64,000 nt of DNA from Helicobacter pylori (GTDB lineage: Bacteria > Campylobacterota > Campylobacteria > Campylobacterales > Helicobacteraceae), in NCBI GenBank assembly GCA_008032935.1, contig CP032039.1, positions 1,550,001-1,614,000 of the forward strand. Reading direction: 5' to 3'. Below the pieces are notes generated by a model. The model made no database searches, was not told where the DNA came from, and saw only the letters and a list, made by a program, of their open reading frames with translations. Shown here in pieces: positions 9,668 through 18,947 of the stretch. The position numbers were made by a program, and so were the translations under genes. The first letter of the stretch is position 1. Every line of letters begins with the position of its first letter.

Positions 9668-10088
9668 GCAAGCCCCCTTTTTGCCAGTGTAAAATCATGG
9701 CGTTTTCATCTAAAAGGGCCTGCTCTTTTTTTTCCAAAATTTCCTTTTCTTTTTGTTTTTCGTTTTCTAAAATGATTTTAGCTTTTTCTAATTCCTGGTT
9801 AGCCAAAAAATAATCTTTTTCTAAAATTTTTAAATCCTTAGTTAAATCCTCGCCCTCTTGTTGGTAATGTTCTATCTCCAATCTTAAAGCGCTTTTTAAT
9901 TGCTGGGTTTGTAAAAAAAGGCTCATTCCCCCCAATTCAGGGTTTTTAAACGCGCTTAGTTGGGCTTGTTTGTCCAAAATTTCTCGCTCCTTTTGTTGCA
10001 ACTCTAAACGCTTGCTTTCAAGCTTTTGCTCTATTTTTTCTAACGCAAGGGTTTTTAATTGCACCAATACAGAAGCGAATTTTTTCAT
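9660..10088 (-). CDS. fliJ: FliJ-like flagellar export chaperone
   Basis: 142-residue, almost entirely coiled-coil protein (KFASVLVQLKTLALEKIEQKLESKRLELQQKE...). Size and pattern fit FliJ, the stalk-like component of the flagellar type III export ATPase complex; HP0256 has been described as FliJ-like and affecting motility. Sequence conservation within FliJ is weak, so the assignment rests on shape, length and the flagellar-type neighbour downstream. Its start overlaps the purA stop (ATGA), so it is translated from the purA transcript. Confidence 0.75.
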   Translation of the reverse strand: MKKFASVLVQLKTLALEKIEQKLESKRLELQQKEREILDKQAQLSAFKNPELGGMSLFLQTQQLKSALRLEIEHYQQEGEDLTKDLKILEKDYFLANQELEKAKIILENEKQKEKEILEKKEQALLDENAMILHWQKGGLHA

Positions 10089-11320
10089 AGAAAAATCGTG
10101 TCTTCTCTTTCAGGGCTTGTAGAAATAAGGCCAATTTTCACCCCCACTTCTTTTTCAATAAAACGGATATACTCTCTAGCGTTTGGCTCTAAATCGTCTA
10201 ATTTTCTCACGCCCGCGCTTTTTTCCCAACCCTTAAAAGTTTGATAAATAGGCGCACAATCTTTCAAATCGCTAGGGAAAGCCTCCAATCTTTCGCCCTT
10301 TCTTTCATAAGCCACGCACACCTTAATCGCATCAATCCCGTCTAAAACATCTAATTTCATTAAAGCTAATTGCGTGCAACCATTCAAAGCGCAAGCGTAT
10401 TTTAAAGCCACCAAATCCAGCCACCCGCAACGCCTTGGGCGCTTGGTTGTCGTGCCAAACTCCGCACCCTTAGTCCTTAAATGATCGCCCATGGGTGTAG
10501 TGTCTTCGCTAGGAAAAGGCCCATTACCCACACGAGTGGAGTAGGCTTTTGTGATACCTATGACTTCATTGATCGCTTTAGGGTTTAAGCCGGTGCTCAC
10601 ACAAGCGCTAGCGCTCGTGGTGTTAGAGCTTGTTACAAAAGGGTAAGTCCCTAAATCAATGTCTAAAAGCGTGCCTTGCGCCCCTTCTAATAGGATTTTT
10701 TCACCCTTTTGGTTCGCTTCTATCAGCATGCTTGTCGTGTCTTTGATAAAGGGGCAAATTTTTTTAGCATAAGTTTTAAAATACTCCCTCAAATCTTTTT
10801 CGTAATCCTCGCCCAAACCATACGCTTCTTTAAAAAGCTCAATGGCTTTGAAATGAGCGTTTAGCTTTTCTTCTAAGATTTTATCATCTAATAAATCCCC
10901 CATTCTTATCCCGCTCCTGGCCATTTTATCCTCATAACAAGGGCCTATGCCTTTTTTAGTCGTGCCGATGTTTTGAGACTTTTCTTTAAAAGCGTCTTTT
11001 TTGGCATGATAGGGCAAGATCACATGGGCTCTGTCGCTGATAAACAAACGATTTTCTAAATCCTCAAACGCGCTGATTTCTTCGCACAAATCCTTAACGC
11101 TCACGACCACCGCGCTAGAAATGATGTTCTTGCATTTGGGGTATAAAACCCCTGAGGGCATTAAATGTAAAGAATGCTTAACCCCCTTATGCACAATGGT
11201 ATGCCCGGCATTGTGCCCGCCTTGATAACGCACCACAAAGTCATAATCTTTAGCGATCCTATCCACAATTTTTCCCTTCCCCTCATCTCCCCACTGGATC
11301 CCCACAACGACATCTGCCAT
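10085..11320 (-). CDS. purA: Adenylosuccinate synthetase
   Basis: 411-residue enzyme that joins IMP and aspartate using GTP, the first step from IMP to AMP. Diagnostic motifs: WGDEGKGKIVD at residues 10-20 (GTP-binding loop), GGHNAGHT around 35-42, KKGIGPCYEDK, TRVGNGPFPSE and TTTKRPRRCGW. It matters in H. pylori because purines are largely salvaged. First gene of the operon continuing with the FliJ-like gene, HP0257, rseP and xseA, which places a flagellar chaperone under a housekeeping promoter. Confidence 0.97.
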   Translation of the reverse strand: MADVVVGIQWGDEGKGKIVDRIAKDYDFVVRYQGGHNAGHTIVHKGVKHSLHLMPSGVLYPKCKNIISSAVVVSVKDLCEEISAFEDLENRLFISDRAHVILPYHAKKDAFKEKSQNIGTTKKGIGPCYEDKMARSGIRMGDLLDDKILEEKLNAHFKAIELFKEAYGLGEDYEKDLREYFKTYAKKICPFIKDTTSMLIEANQKGEKILLEGAQGTLLDIDLGTYPFVTSSNTTSASACVSTGLNPKAINEVIGITKAYSTRVGNGPFPSEDTTPMGDHLRTKGAEFGTTTKRPRRCGWLDLVALKYACALNGCTQLALMKLDVLDGIDAIKVCVAYERKGERLEAFPSDLKDCAPIYQTFKGWEKSAGVRKLDDLEPNAREYIRFIEKEVGVKIGLISTSPEREDTIFL

Positions 11321-11418
11321 AAAATATTATCCTTAAAACAAAGTAGATTGGATGGTTTAAAAGCTTGTTAGAATACCAAAAAAAAGTAAAAAGCCTCTTT
11401 ATAAGCCCTAAAAAGAGC

Positions 11419-12831
11419 TTAAAAACCTATCGTGTAATTGATATAGAACGCATACAAACGCCTGTAATCCACATCAGCCCCATTGGCCCTCAAATACCTT
11501 TGATTGATAGCCGGGATTTTCACGCCAAATTCCATACCATGCTGAATGCTTTGAGACGCACTCAAAAACCGGCGGTGCATGGTGCTGGCAAAATGAGCCC
11601 TTAAGCCCAAATTAAATAAAAATTGGAAATTCGTGGGAGTGGGGTATTCTTTAAACGAGTTTTCAATTTGACCTCTTAAAGAGCTATCCCAAGTGTTACC
11701 CGCTATTTGAATGCCTCCAAACACCCCCACATTCAAGGACTGATCGCTAAAAACCCTTCTAAAGATATTCCATAAAAAGTCCGTGCCAGCGCCATAAGTA
11801 AAGATATTCGCCTTAACAGCGCTGCTAAGACTGCCCAATTGCGTAAAGCCATAATCAAAGAAAGCGTAATACCGTAAGCCTATATTCCTCTTGTTCCCAA
11901 AAAATTGCTTATAGCCCATTTGAATACCAAAGCCATTAATAACCCCATGCTGAGAGCTTTTGCCTGGCCCAAATTGGGGTAGGTATGGCTCATCGTAATT
12001 ATTTAGCATTCCTCCTAGCTGTTTTAGATTCTCTTGGTAAGTAGCGATTCGATCCGAGATGGTTTTCACATCCTTTTGAAGCATGGCCCCTGCACCACCG
12101 CTCTTATTCAAGCTTTCTGCGATCTGGCTTAGCTTTGCTGAAGAAGTGTCATTAAAAAGCTGCATTTGGGCTAAAAGCCCTTTTAAAAACACCGAATTAC
12201 TATCTAAATTCACTCTCGTGAGCGCATTTAAAAGCGCCACGCTTTCCGTGGCTAAGAGACTGAATTCGCTTTGAGAGCCATAAAGAACTTTTATAATCCC
12301 CACGTATTCAGGAACGACTCCATTATTGCTGCCATTATTACTATTATTAACCAAATTATACAGCACATTACTCAAATACACTTGCAAGGCTTGAACGCTA
12401 TAAGCGTTTTTATTCGTTTCAAAGCGTCGCTCAATTTGGGGGAGTATTTTTTTAAACTGGGTTAATTCTGCGTTGTTGTTGCCAACAGTTGCATTAGTAT
12501 TGACAATTTGATTGCCTATCCCTAAAAGAGCGTCCATGGTCGTGTTTGTCGCTAAGGTTAAAAGCCCGTTACCCCCTGCCATACCCACGCCCACTTGGCG
12601 GAAATCATCAATGACATTATTCCTTAGGGTGCTGCCTTTGTTATTGATATTTTGTTGCGCACCGCCGATTTGATAGCCCACTCCCATGTAAAAGCCATCG
12701 TCTTCAGCTAACGCCATGCTTAAGGGAAGGCTAAAAAGCAGAGCGGTTTTTAAAAGCCCTTTTTTGAGCGCTTGGTATTGACCTTTTTTCATTCTTGTAT
12801 TCTTTATCTCTTTTGTATTGGTGTTTTTCAT
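11419..12831 (-). CDS. hopG: Hop-family outer membrane protein HopG
   Basis: Outer-membrane beta-barrel adhesin/porin of the Hop family. The signal peptide (LLKTALLFSLPLSMALA) is followed by AEDDGFYMGVGYQIG, the family's mature N-terminal block. The C-terminal third has the Hop barrel signatures GFGIQMGYKQFFG, GLRYYAFFDYGFTQLG, VFGGIQIAGNTW and ends in the alternating hydrophobic strand with terminal Phe (YAFYINYTIGF), the outer-membrane insertion signal. The start is the ATG at 12829-12831 after AAGGAAGG; a second ATG 14 codons in (MKKGQYQ) is possible. It follows hopF by about 12 bases, so they are co-transcribed. HP0254-like. Confidence 0.9.
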   Translation of the reverse strand: MKNTNTKEIKNTRMKKGQYQALKKGLLKTALLFSLPLSMALAEDDGFYMGVGYQIGGAQQNINNKGSTLRNNVIDDFRQVGVGMAGGNGLLTLATNTTMDALLGIGNQIVNTNATVGNNNAELTQFKKILPQIERRFETNKNAYSVQALQVYLSNVLYNLVNNSNNGSNNGVVPEYVGIIKVLYGSQSEFSLLATESVALLNALTRVNLDSNSVFLKGLLAQMQLFNDTSSAKLSQIAESLNKSGGAGAMLQKDVKTISDRIATYQENLKQLGGMLNNYDEPYLPQFGPGKSSQHGVINGFGIQMGYKQFFGNKRNIGLRYYAFFDYGFTQLGSLSSAVKANIFTYGAGTDFLWNIFRRVFSDQSLNVGVFGGIQIAGNTWDSSLRGQIENSFKEYPTPTNFQFLFNLGLRAHFASTMHRRFLSASQSIQHGMEFGVKIPAINQRYLRANGADVDYRRLYAFYINYTIGF

Positions 12832-12843
12832 CAATAGCCTTCC

Positions 12844-14292
12844 TTAAAAACCGACTGAATAGCCCACATAGAAGCTAAAATTCCTCATATAGCTTGCGCT
12901 TGAGCCTTGGGTTGCAAAATATTTATGAGCGATAACAGGGATTTTCACCCCAAATTCTATCCCTTGGTCTAACCTGTGCTTATTGAAATTGGTTTTTGCA
13001 AAGTTGGTGCGCACGCCCAAATCAAACAAAAACTGGAACGAACTGGACTTGACATCAGGCCTTTGCCCGCTCAATAGGTTCGTTACATTCGTGCTCCAAG
13101 TTTGCCCTGCGATTTGAGCGCCAAAGAAAAGGCCGATTGTAGTCCTTTCCCTCCTTCTAGAGCGTTCATACACATTGTATAAAAAATCCGTTCCTACCCC
13201 ATAAGTAACAAGATTCGCTCCCACTTTTAAATTCGTATCGCCAAAATTCGTATAGCCATAATCCAAAAACCCGTAATACCTTAAGCCGATATTTTTCTTA
13301 TGGGTGAAAAATTGTTTATAGCCCATCTTAGCCCCAAAGCCGTTCATGCTCGCTGACTGGTAATCTTTGAGCGAAAAGAGGTTAGGGATATAAGAAATCT
13401 TATAAAGAGAACTAGCCGAAGATTCAAACTGACCTAATACCGCATTAATGATGTTTATGGTTCTGTCTAGCCCTTTCTTATAAATAAGCTGACTCCCAGT
13501 AAAACAAGACGATGCACCGCTGCAGATATTTTTTTCAATAAAACTCCCTAACCCCAAAGTCTCACGATCCAAAGAAATCCCGCTCTTAATCAAAGCATTC
13601 AGCTCGCTAACCGTAGAATTAGCCCCTATCAAGCCCGTTTGCGAAGAAAAATTTTGCATGCCTGTGGCAATATCGCCCACACTCACGCCATTATACGCTC
13701 CATTAGTCCCGTCCGCACCTAAAAGCATGACTTTCATGATGTTTTCGTATAGCTGTCCGTTATTGTTTTGTTGGATTTTGCTCAAATCCACCTGCCCTAA
13801 AGCTAAAACAATATTTTGAGCCACCAAGAGCATGCTATCAGTGATACCGATTTGTTCTTTCCCTACATCCACCACCAAAGGCTTAATGACACCTTCTGAA
13901 GCGTATTGTTGGGATAGATCTAATAGTTTTCCTAAAATCCCTAGAGATTGCTCTAAATTGACTAAGGCTGGGTTTGGTGTGCTTTGTCCGTTTGGCTGTG
14001 ATGGTTGCGCATTGTTTTTCAGGCTTTCACTCAAAAGAACTTTTGTTTTATTCCCTAAAATATCCAAGTAGTAGGATAAGGGGATAGCAGAAGTTTGCAA
14101 TCTCACAGCCCCATCTCTAATCAATTGCTTTAATTCTTGCGCTTGGGTAAAGCCTGGATTTTTCAATTCCTGTCTGGCCAAACTCGTCTGGTAATCTATG
14201 ACAAAAAACGCCCCATCTTCTTCAGCGTCACACAAAGACATGCCCGCTAGTAAGGAAAGAGCGATCGTTTTTTTAAAGGAGTGGTTTTTCAA
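12844..14292 (-). CDS. hopF: Hop-family outer membrane protein HopF
   Basis: 482-residue Hop protein. Signal peptide MKNHSFKKTIALSLLAGMSLCDA, mature start EEDGAFFVIDYQ, an extended variable passenger-like region (about 60-330) with a cysteine pair (CSGASSC), and the conserved C-terminal barrel (GFGAKMGYKQFFTHKKNIGLRYYGF, GLFFGAQIAGQTW, FSFYVGYSVGF). First gene of the hopF-hopG pair. Upstream, on the same strand, are AT-rich candidates for a -10 and an imperfect palindrome TAAGATAATCATTCTTA at 14356-14372 that resembles a Fur-type site; this regulation is only a suggestion. Confidence 0.9.
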   Translation of the reverse strand: MKNHSFKKTIALSLLAGMSLCDAEEDGAFFVIDYQTSLARQELKNPGFTQAQELKQLIRDGAVRLQTSAIPLSYYLDILGNKTKVLLSESLKNNAQPSQPNGQSTPNPALVNLEQSLGILGKLLDLSQQYASEGVIKPLVVDVGKEQIGITDSMLLVAQNIVLALGQVDLSKIQQNNNGQLYENIMKVMLLGADGTNGAYNGVSVGDIATGMQNFSSQTGLIGANSTVSELNALIKSGISLDRETLGLGSFIEKNICSGASSCFTGSQLIYKKGLDRTINIINAVLGQFESSASSLYKISYIPNLFSLKDYQSASMNGFGAKMGYKQFFTHKKNIGLRYYGFLDYGYTNFGDTNLKVGANLVTYGVGTDFLYNVYERSRRRERTTIGLFFGAQIAGQTWSTNVTNLLSGQRPDVKSSSFQFLFDLGVRTNFAKTNFNKHRLDQGIEFGVKIPVIAHKYFATQGSSASYMRNFSFYVGYSVGF

Positions 14293-14403
14293 AAATATCC
14301 TTTTTGCTTTGATAAGTGATTTTACTTAATCCATAAAAGAAACTTTCTAATTTTAAGATAATCATTCTTAATTTGCTATTAAGTGTTTCAAAAAAGCATC
14401 AAA

Positions 14404-14432
14404 TTGACATCTTTTAAGCAAAATGTTATAAT
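14404..14432 (+). promoter_or_regulatory. Promoter of tRNA-Ala
   Basis: TTGACA at 14404-14409 and TATAAT at 14427-14432, spaced 17 bases and preceded by an extended -10 TG. Both hexamers match the sigma-80/sigma-70 consensus exactly, unusual for H. pylori, where -35 boxes are poorly conserved, and typical for stable RNA genes. The tRNA begins 18 bases downstream. Confidence 0.85.
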
Positions 14433-14450
14433 GATCGCTTAATTTTATTT

Positions 14451-14526
14451 GGGGTGTTAGCTCAGTTGGGAGAGCGCAACGCTGGCAGCGTTGAGGTCAG
14501 GGGTTCGAACCCCCTACACTCCACCA
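14451..14526 (+). tRNA. tRNA-Ala (anticodon GGC)
   Basis: Complete cloverleaf: acceptor GGGGTGT/ACACTCC with one G-T pair, D arm GCTC...GAGC, anticodon stem CAACG/CGTTG with loop CTGGCAG (anticodon GGC, reads GCC/GCU), T arm AGGGG TTCGAAC CCCCT, discriminator A and an encoded CCA end at 14524-14526. Confidence 0.97.
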
Positions 14527-14634
14527 TTATTACGCTTATTCTCTTTCTTTAATGGATCAAACCCATTTTCTTGCTAGTATTACCCATAATTAATTATAAT
14601 CTTAGGAATTGTTTTTCATCAAGGGAGTTTGAGC

Positions 14635-15651
14635 GTGAGCAGTTTGTTTAAAATGCGTATTCTGAGTTTCAAAAAGAATAAGCGGGCGGTGTTTTCACTC
14701 TATCTTTTTATCGCTTTATTAGCGCTTTCTCTTTTAGCCCCCTTGTGGGTGAATGATCGCCCCTTATTCATCTATAAAGATCATAAGGCGTATTTCCCTA
14801 TGTTTAAAAACTATGCGGAAGTGGAGTTTGGAGGCGATTTTTTCACCCCTACGGACTATAACGATCCTTATGTGCAAAACACGCTTTTAAAAGACGCTTT
14901 CATCATCCATGCGCTCATCCCTTATAGCTACGATACGATCATTATGGATTTAGACTCGCCTGCCCCCACCCCCCCAAGCTTCAAACACCTTTTAGGCACA
15001 GACGATCAAGCCAGAGATGTGTTAGCCAGGCTGGTTTATGGCTATCGGGTTTCGTTAGTGTTTGGGATTTTACTCACCCTTTTTAGCGTTCTTATTGGCG
15101 TGAGTTTGGGAGCGTTTCAAGGGTATTATGGAGGGTTAGTGGATTTATTGGGGCAAAGGCTGAGCGAGATTTGGAGTGCGATCCCCATGCTTTTTTTACT
15201 CATTGTGATTTCTAGCGCGTTTAATTCTAATTTTTGGATCATTTTATTTTTAGTCTTGCTCTTTAGCTGGATGGGGCTTTCTCAAGTCGTGCGCACGGAG
15301 TTTTTAAAAGCAAGAAACATGGACTACACCAAAGCCGCTAGAGCGCTTGGGGTGAATGATTTAAAAATCATTTTCTACCATGTTTTACCCAACGCTTTAG
15401 TGGCAACGATCACTTATGTGCCGTTTTTAATGGCGGCTAGCATTTCCACTTTAGTGTCTTTGGATTTCTTGGGTTTTGGCACGCCTATAGGGAGCGCGAG
15501 TTTGGGCGAATTGGTCAATCAAGGTAAGGATAACCTCACCACGCCCCATTTAGCCATCGTTGCGTTTGTAGCCATTAGCTTGTTGCTTTCTGTTTTGGTG
15601 TTCATTGGCGAAGGGGTGCGCGATGCTTTCAACGCTAACATGCTCAAATAA
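14635..15651 (+). CDS. ABC peptide importer permease (YejE/OppC type)
   Basis: 338-residue inner-membrane permease. One N-terminal membrane helix is followed by a periplasmic segment with the YejE-like LAPLWVNDRPL and the HLLGTDDQARDVLARLVYGYR motif, then five helices and the EAA-type ATPase contact loop (RARNMDYTKAARALGVNDLKIIFYHVLPNAL). The GTG at 14635 is seven bases after AAGGGAG and is the best start; the TTG at 14629 lies too close to it. Nine bases separate it from the downstream ATPase. The matching second permease and binding protein are not here; from memory they sit elsewhere as HP1251/HP1252. HP0251-like. Confidence 0.9.
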   Translation: MSSLFKMRILSFKKNKRAVFSLYLFIALLALSLLAPLWVNDRPLFIYKDHKAYFPMFKNYAEVEFGGDFFTPTDYNDPYVQNTLLKDAFIIHALIPYSYDTIIMDLDSPAPTPPSFKHLLGTDDQARDVLARLVYGYRVSLVFGILLTLFSVLIGVSLGAFQGYYGGLVDLLGQRLSEIWSAIPMLFLLIVISSAFNSNFWIILFLVLLFSWMGLSQVVRTEFLKARNMDYTKAARALGVNDLKIIFYHVLPNALVATITYVPFLMAASISTLVSLDFLGFGTPIGSASLGELVNQGKDNLTTPHLAIVAFVAISLLLSVLVFIGEGVRDAFNANMLK

Positions 15652-15660
15652 GGGGGTTAC

Positions 15661-17211
15661 ATGCTAGAAATCAAAAACTTGAACTGCGTTTTAAACGCGC
15701 ATTTTTCGCTCCAAAACATCAATATTTCGTTAAATCCTAGCGAAAGGGTGGCAATCGTGGGCGAGAGCGGGAGCGGGAAAAGCTCTATCGCTAATATCAT
15801 CATGCGTTTAAACCCCAGATTCAAACCCCATAATGGCGAAGTGCTGTTTGAAACAACCAACCTTTTAAAAGAAAGCGAAGAATTTATGCAGCATTTAAGG
15901 GGAAATATTATCGCTTACATCGCTCAAGACCCCCTATCCAGCCTAAACCCCTTGCATAAAATCGGCAAGCAAATGAATGAAGCCTATTTTTTACACCATA
16001 AAAACGCTTCTCAAACGCTCCTTAAAGAAAAAGTTTTAAACGCCATGAAACAAGTCCAATTAGACGAAAAATTTTTGGATCGTTACCCTTATGAATTGAG
16101 CGGAGGGCAACGCCAAAGGGTGTGTATCGCTATGGGCATTATTAATGCACCCAAACTGCTCATTTGCGATGAGCCTACCACCGCGCTAGATGCGCAAATC
16201 CAAAACCAGATTTTAGACTTACTCAAGCAATTGAGCGTGGAAAAAAACATCGCCCTTTTGTTCATTAGCCATGATTTAAAAGCGGTCAAACGCTTGGCTG
16301 ATAGGGTTTATGTGCTAAAAAAAGGCGAAATAGTAGAAACCAATTCCACTAAAGATCTTTTTAATGACCCCAAGCACGAATATTCAAAACTCTTGATTCA
16401 AGCTTCAAACTTGCCCGCTAAAAATTTAAAAGCACTAGATGAAACGCTTTTAGAAGTGAAGGATTTTAGCGTTTATTACTTGCAAAAACGCTTTTTTAGG
16501 CCTTCTTTAAAAAAACCCCTTATCGCATCAGTCAATTTTTCCCTCAAAGCCAAAGAAAACATCGGCATCATTGGCGAAAGCGGGAGCGGGAAAAGCTCTT
16601 TAGCGTTAGGGCTTTTAAAACTCGCTTTAAATAGCGGGGAAGAAAAGATTTTAGGCCAAAGCGTGGGGCCTTTAAATTCTAAGGCGTTCAAACCCTACCG
16701 CAAGATCTTGCAAATGGTGTTTCAAGATCCTTACGCTTCATTAAACCCTCGCTTAAGCATTCAAAGCATTTTAATAGAAGCTCTGCGCTTTGCTTACCCT
16801 AAGGCTTCACAACAAGAATGGCATCATTTAGCTGAACTTTGCTTAGAAGAAGTGTGCCTGAATTCTGAATTGCTTAACTTTTACGCTTATGAACTCAGTG
16901 GAGGGGAACGCCAAAGAGTGGCGATCGCTAGAGCGATTGCTTTAAAACCTAAAATCATTCTTTTAGATGAGCCCACTTCTGCTTTAGATAAAAGCATTCA
17001 AAAAAGCGTGTTGGAATTATTGTTGGATTTACAAGAAAAGCAAGATTTGAGCTATTTGTTTATCAGCCATGATTTAGATGTGATCAAAGCGTTTTGCGAT
17101 AAGGTGTTAGTGATAAGTGAGGGGAAAGTCGTAGAAATGGGCGCTATTAAAGAGGTGTTTGACAACCCTAAGCACGCTTATACGAAGCGTTTGTTGGAAT
17201 CCAGGCTTTAA
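15661..17211 (+). CDS. Tandem ATP-binding protein of the peptide importer (YejF/OppDF type)
   Basis: 516 residues holding two complete ABC ATPase domains in one chain. Domain 1: Walker A GESGSGKSS at about 34-42, signature LSGGQRQRV and Walker B LLICDEP. Domain 2: GESGSGKSS again near 300, signature LSGGERQRV and IILLDEP. The fusion matches YejF rather than the separate DppD/DppF. Energises uptake of peptides (in E. coli Yej, microcin C-like compounds) with the permease directly upstream. Last gene of a two-gene unit; a convergent gene follows 83 bases on. Confidence 0.93.
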   Translation: MLEIKNLNCVLNAHFSLQNINISLNPSERVAIVGESGSGKSSIANIIMRLNPRFKPHNGEVLFETTNLLKESEEFMQHLRGNIIAYIAQDPLSSLNPLHKIGKQMNEAYFLHHKNASQTLLKEKVLNAMKQVQLDEKFLDRYPYELSGGQRQRVCIAMGIINAPKLLICDEPTTALDAQIQNQILDLLKQLSVEKNIALLFISHDLKAVKRLADRVYVLKKGEIVETNSTKDLFNDPKHEYSKLLIQASNLPAKNLKALDETLLEVKDFSVYYLQKRFFRPSLKKPLIASVNFSLKAKENIGIIGESGSGKSSLALGLLKLALNSGEEKILGQSVGPLNSKAFKPYRKILQMVFQDPYASLNPRLSIQSILIEALRFAYPKASQQEWHHLAELCLEEVCLNSELLNFYAYELSGGERQRVAIARAIALKPKIILLDEPTSALDKSIQKSVLELLLDLQEKQDLSYLFISHDLDVIKAFCDKVLVISEGKVVEMGAIKEVFDNPKHAYTKRLLESRL

Positions 17212-17293
17212 AGCTTTATTTTAAAATTCATGCCTTTAAGCGTTTTTAATCGCTTTTTAATGAATGTTATCTTGGGTGTTATCTTTTAGTTTT

Positions 17294-17833
17294 CTACAAA
17301 CAAAACAAAGAAACTTGATAAGGGGTCGTTTTTGAATAAGGGTAGTTATCAATGAAAAATGAAAAGACCTTGGATTCTTTGGGCAAAATCTTTTCTTTAA
17401 AGGTTTTTTCATAGCTTTTTTTGACAAACCATTTAAACGCATGCTCTTCTACAAAATTGTGAGGGTTTTTAAGCACTTCTAGGCGTAAAACGCATTTGTT
17501 TAGAGTAAATTTGGAATTGTTTTTGACTCCCACTTGCAAAGAAAAGGCGTTGCTATAACTTAAAGGGTTAGCGTGTAAGATGCGTGTTTCTATGGGGTAA
17601 ATCGTTTGAGTGAGTAAAACATTCAAAACAAAAGGCATGCTTAAAAACGCGCCCAAAAAAGCTGCTGTTGCTATATAGCTAGCTAAGCGGTTTCTTAAAA
17701 GCAGAGCCAAAAGGAGCAAAACCGCACAAAAAAGGATTAAAACGCTCGCTATTAAAACGCTGATTAAAGTCGCCTGGCTTAAAAATCCCTTAAAAGACTC
17801 CAAAAAAGCTTGGATAAAGGCAAGAGACGCCAT
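17294..17833 (-). CDS. DUF2393-type membrane protein
   Basis: 179 residues. Two strong N-terminal membrane helices (about 20-50 and 54-75) lead to an extracytoplasmic beta-rich domain containing SLQVGVKNNSKFTLNKCVLRLEVL, a FxxN/immunoglobulin-like pattern. This is the DUF2393 layout of Campylobacterota; function unknown. It starts seven bases after the stop of the SPFH protein, so the two form a unit, suggesting a partner or regulator of the membrane scaffold. HP0249-like. Confidence 0.75.
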   Translation of the reverse strand: MASLAFIQAFLESFKGFLSQATLISVLIASVLILFCAVLLLLALLLRNRLASYIATAAFLGAFLSMPFVLNVLLTQTIYPIETRILHANPLSYSNAFSLQVGVKNNSKFTLNKCVLRLEVLKNPHNFVEEHAFKWFVKKSYEKTFKEKILPKESKVFSFFIDNYPYSKTTPYQVSLFCL

Positions 17834-17839
17834 GCGTTT

Positions 17840-18927
17840 TTAAGGCTCTTTACTCTCGGCAATACTAGATTTAACCTTGCTTTTAGTGTCAATCCAAATG
17901 TTAGGCACAGCCCCGCCTGGAGTGAGCATGATTTGAGCGTTGTTATTCGTTTTTAACGCTTCATTAAACTGGCCTTGAACTTCAATTTGGCGCAGCCTTA
18001 AAAGCTTGTCGCTCAAGCTTTGCGAAATGCTTAAATTAGCTTGAGATTTCGCCTTAGCTTCAATCACGATCGCATCCGCCACGCCCTGAGCCTTAATCCT
18101 GTTAGCGTCCGCTTCCCCTTTAGCCAGAGCGGCTTGTTTTTGAGCTTCTTGCTTGGAGCGCTCCACCTCGTATTTTACTCTTTCTGATTCTTGGCGCGCG
18201 ATTTGGACTTTTTCAATTTGCTCTTTGATCTTAGCGGGCAAGACGATTTCTCTCAATTGGATAGAGCTTAATTCCACAGGGGTGTTGGGGAGCTTAGAAA
18301 CTTCTTTATTGATACCGCTATTAATCAAAGCGGCGATTTCATTGCGCTTAATGGGTAAATCTTCAGCCGGGTAGCGCCCCACGACAGAGCGCACCACATC
18401 GCGCACCACAGGGTTGATGATTTTTTGCTCCCAAGATAAGCCATAAGTAGCGATCGTTTGGGGGTGGTTTGAGGGTTTAGGCGGTATTGCACGGTGAGTT
18501 CAATAGAAACGGTCAAGCCCCTGCTATCCATCACATTAATAGCGTCGTTTCTAAAAATCCCCTGGTTTTTACCCGCCACGCCCATGTCTTCGGTGCGTGA
18601 AAAATTGATATTCCTGATCCTTGTATCCACAATGAGAATGTCTTGAATGATAGGCACAAAGAAGTGGATTCCTGGCTGTAAGGGGGTGGGTTCGTATTTC
18701 CCGGCGGTGATTTTAATGCCAATTTCTCCTGAGCTGATCACTTCAAAAGGCTTGGCCAAAAAAGCGATAACGCCTAAAAGGACAATAACAATTAAAACCG
18801 ATAGTTTTTTAGAATTAAAAGAGTTAGACGGCGGAATGAAACGCCCCCCATTATTAGGCGTGTTGGGCGTGGGGGTTTCTCTTTGAGAATTTTTCTTTTT
18901 TAAATGTTCGTTCAAATCAATGGGCAT
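17840..18927 (-). pseudogene. SPFH/flotillin-like membrane protein (HflK/prohibitin family), frameshifted
   Basis: Intact length would be 362 residues: short cytoplasmic proline-rich N-terminus, one membrane helix (KLSVLIVIVLLGVIAFLA, about 41-58), an SPFH domain (about 60-230) and a helical region with the alanine/glutamate pattern QAALAKGEADANRIKAQG typical of flotillins. HP0248 in other strains has been linked to cholesterol-rich membrane domains. The frame breaks after VQYRLNPQTTP: the coding strand has five C (plus-strand G at 18460-18464) where six would restore QTIATYGLSWEQ. As read it gives 200- and 189-residue pieces. Probably a sequencing error given the pattern in this window. Confidence 0.85.
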
Positions 18928-18947
18928 GAATTTCCTTTTTAAATATT

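Noticed and set aside
14356..14372. Fur-like palindrome TAAGATAATCATTCTTA upstream of hopF
   Set aside because: Only partly matches known H. pylori Fur boxes, and such AT-rich palindromes are common by chance here; mentioned in the hopF entry but not called.
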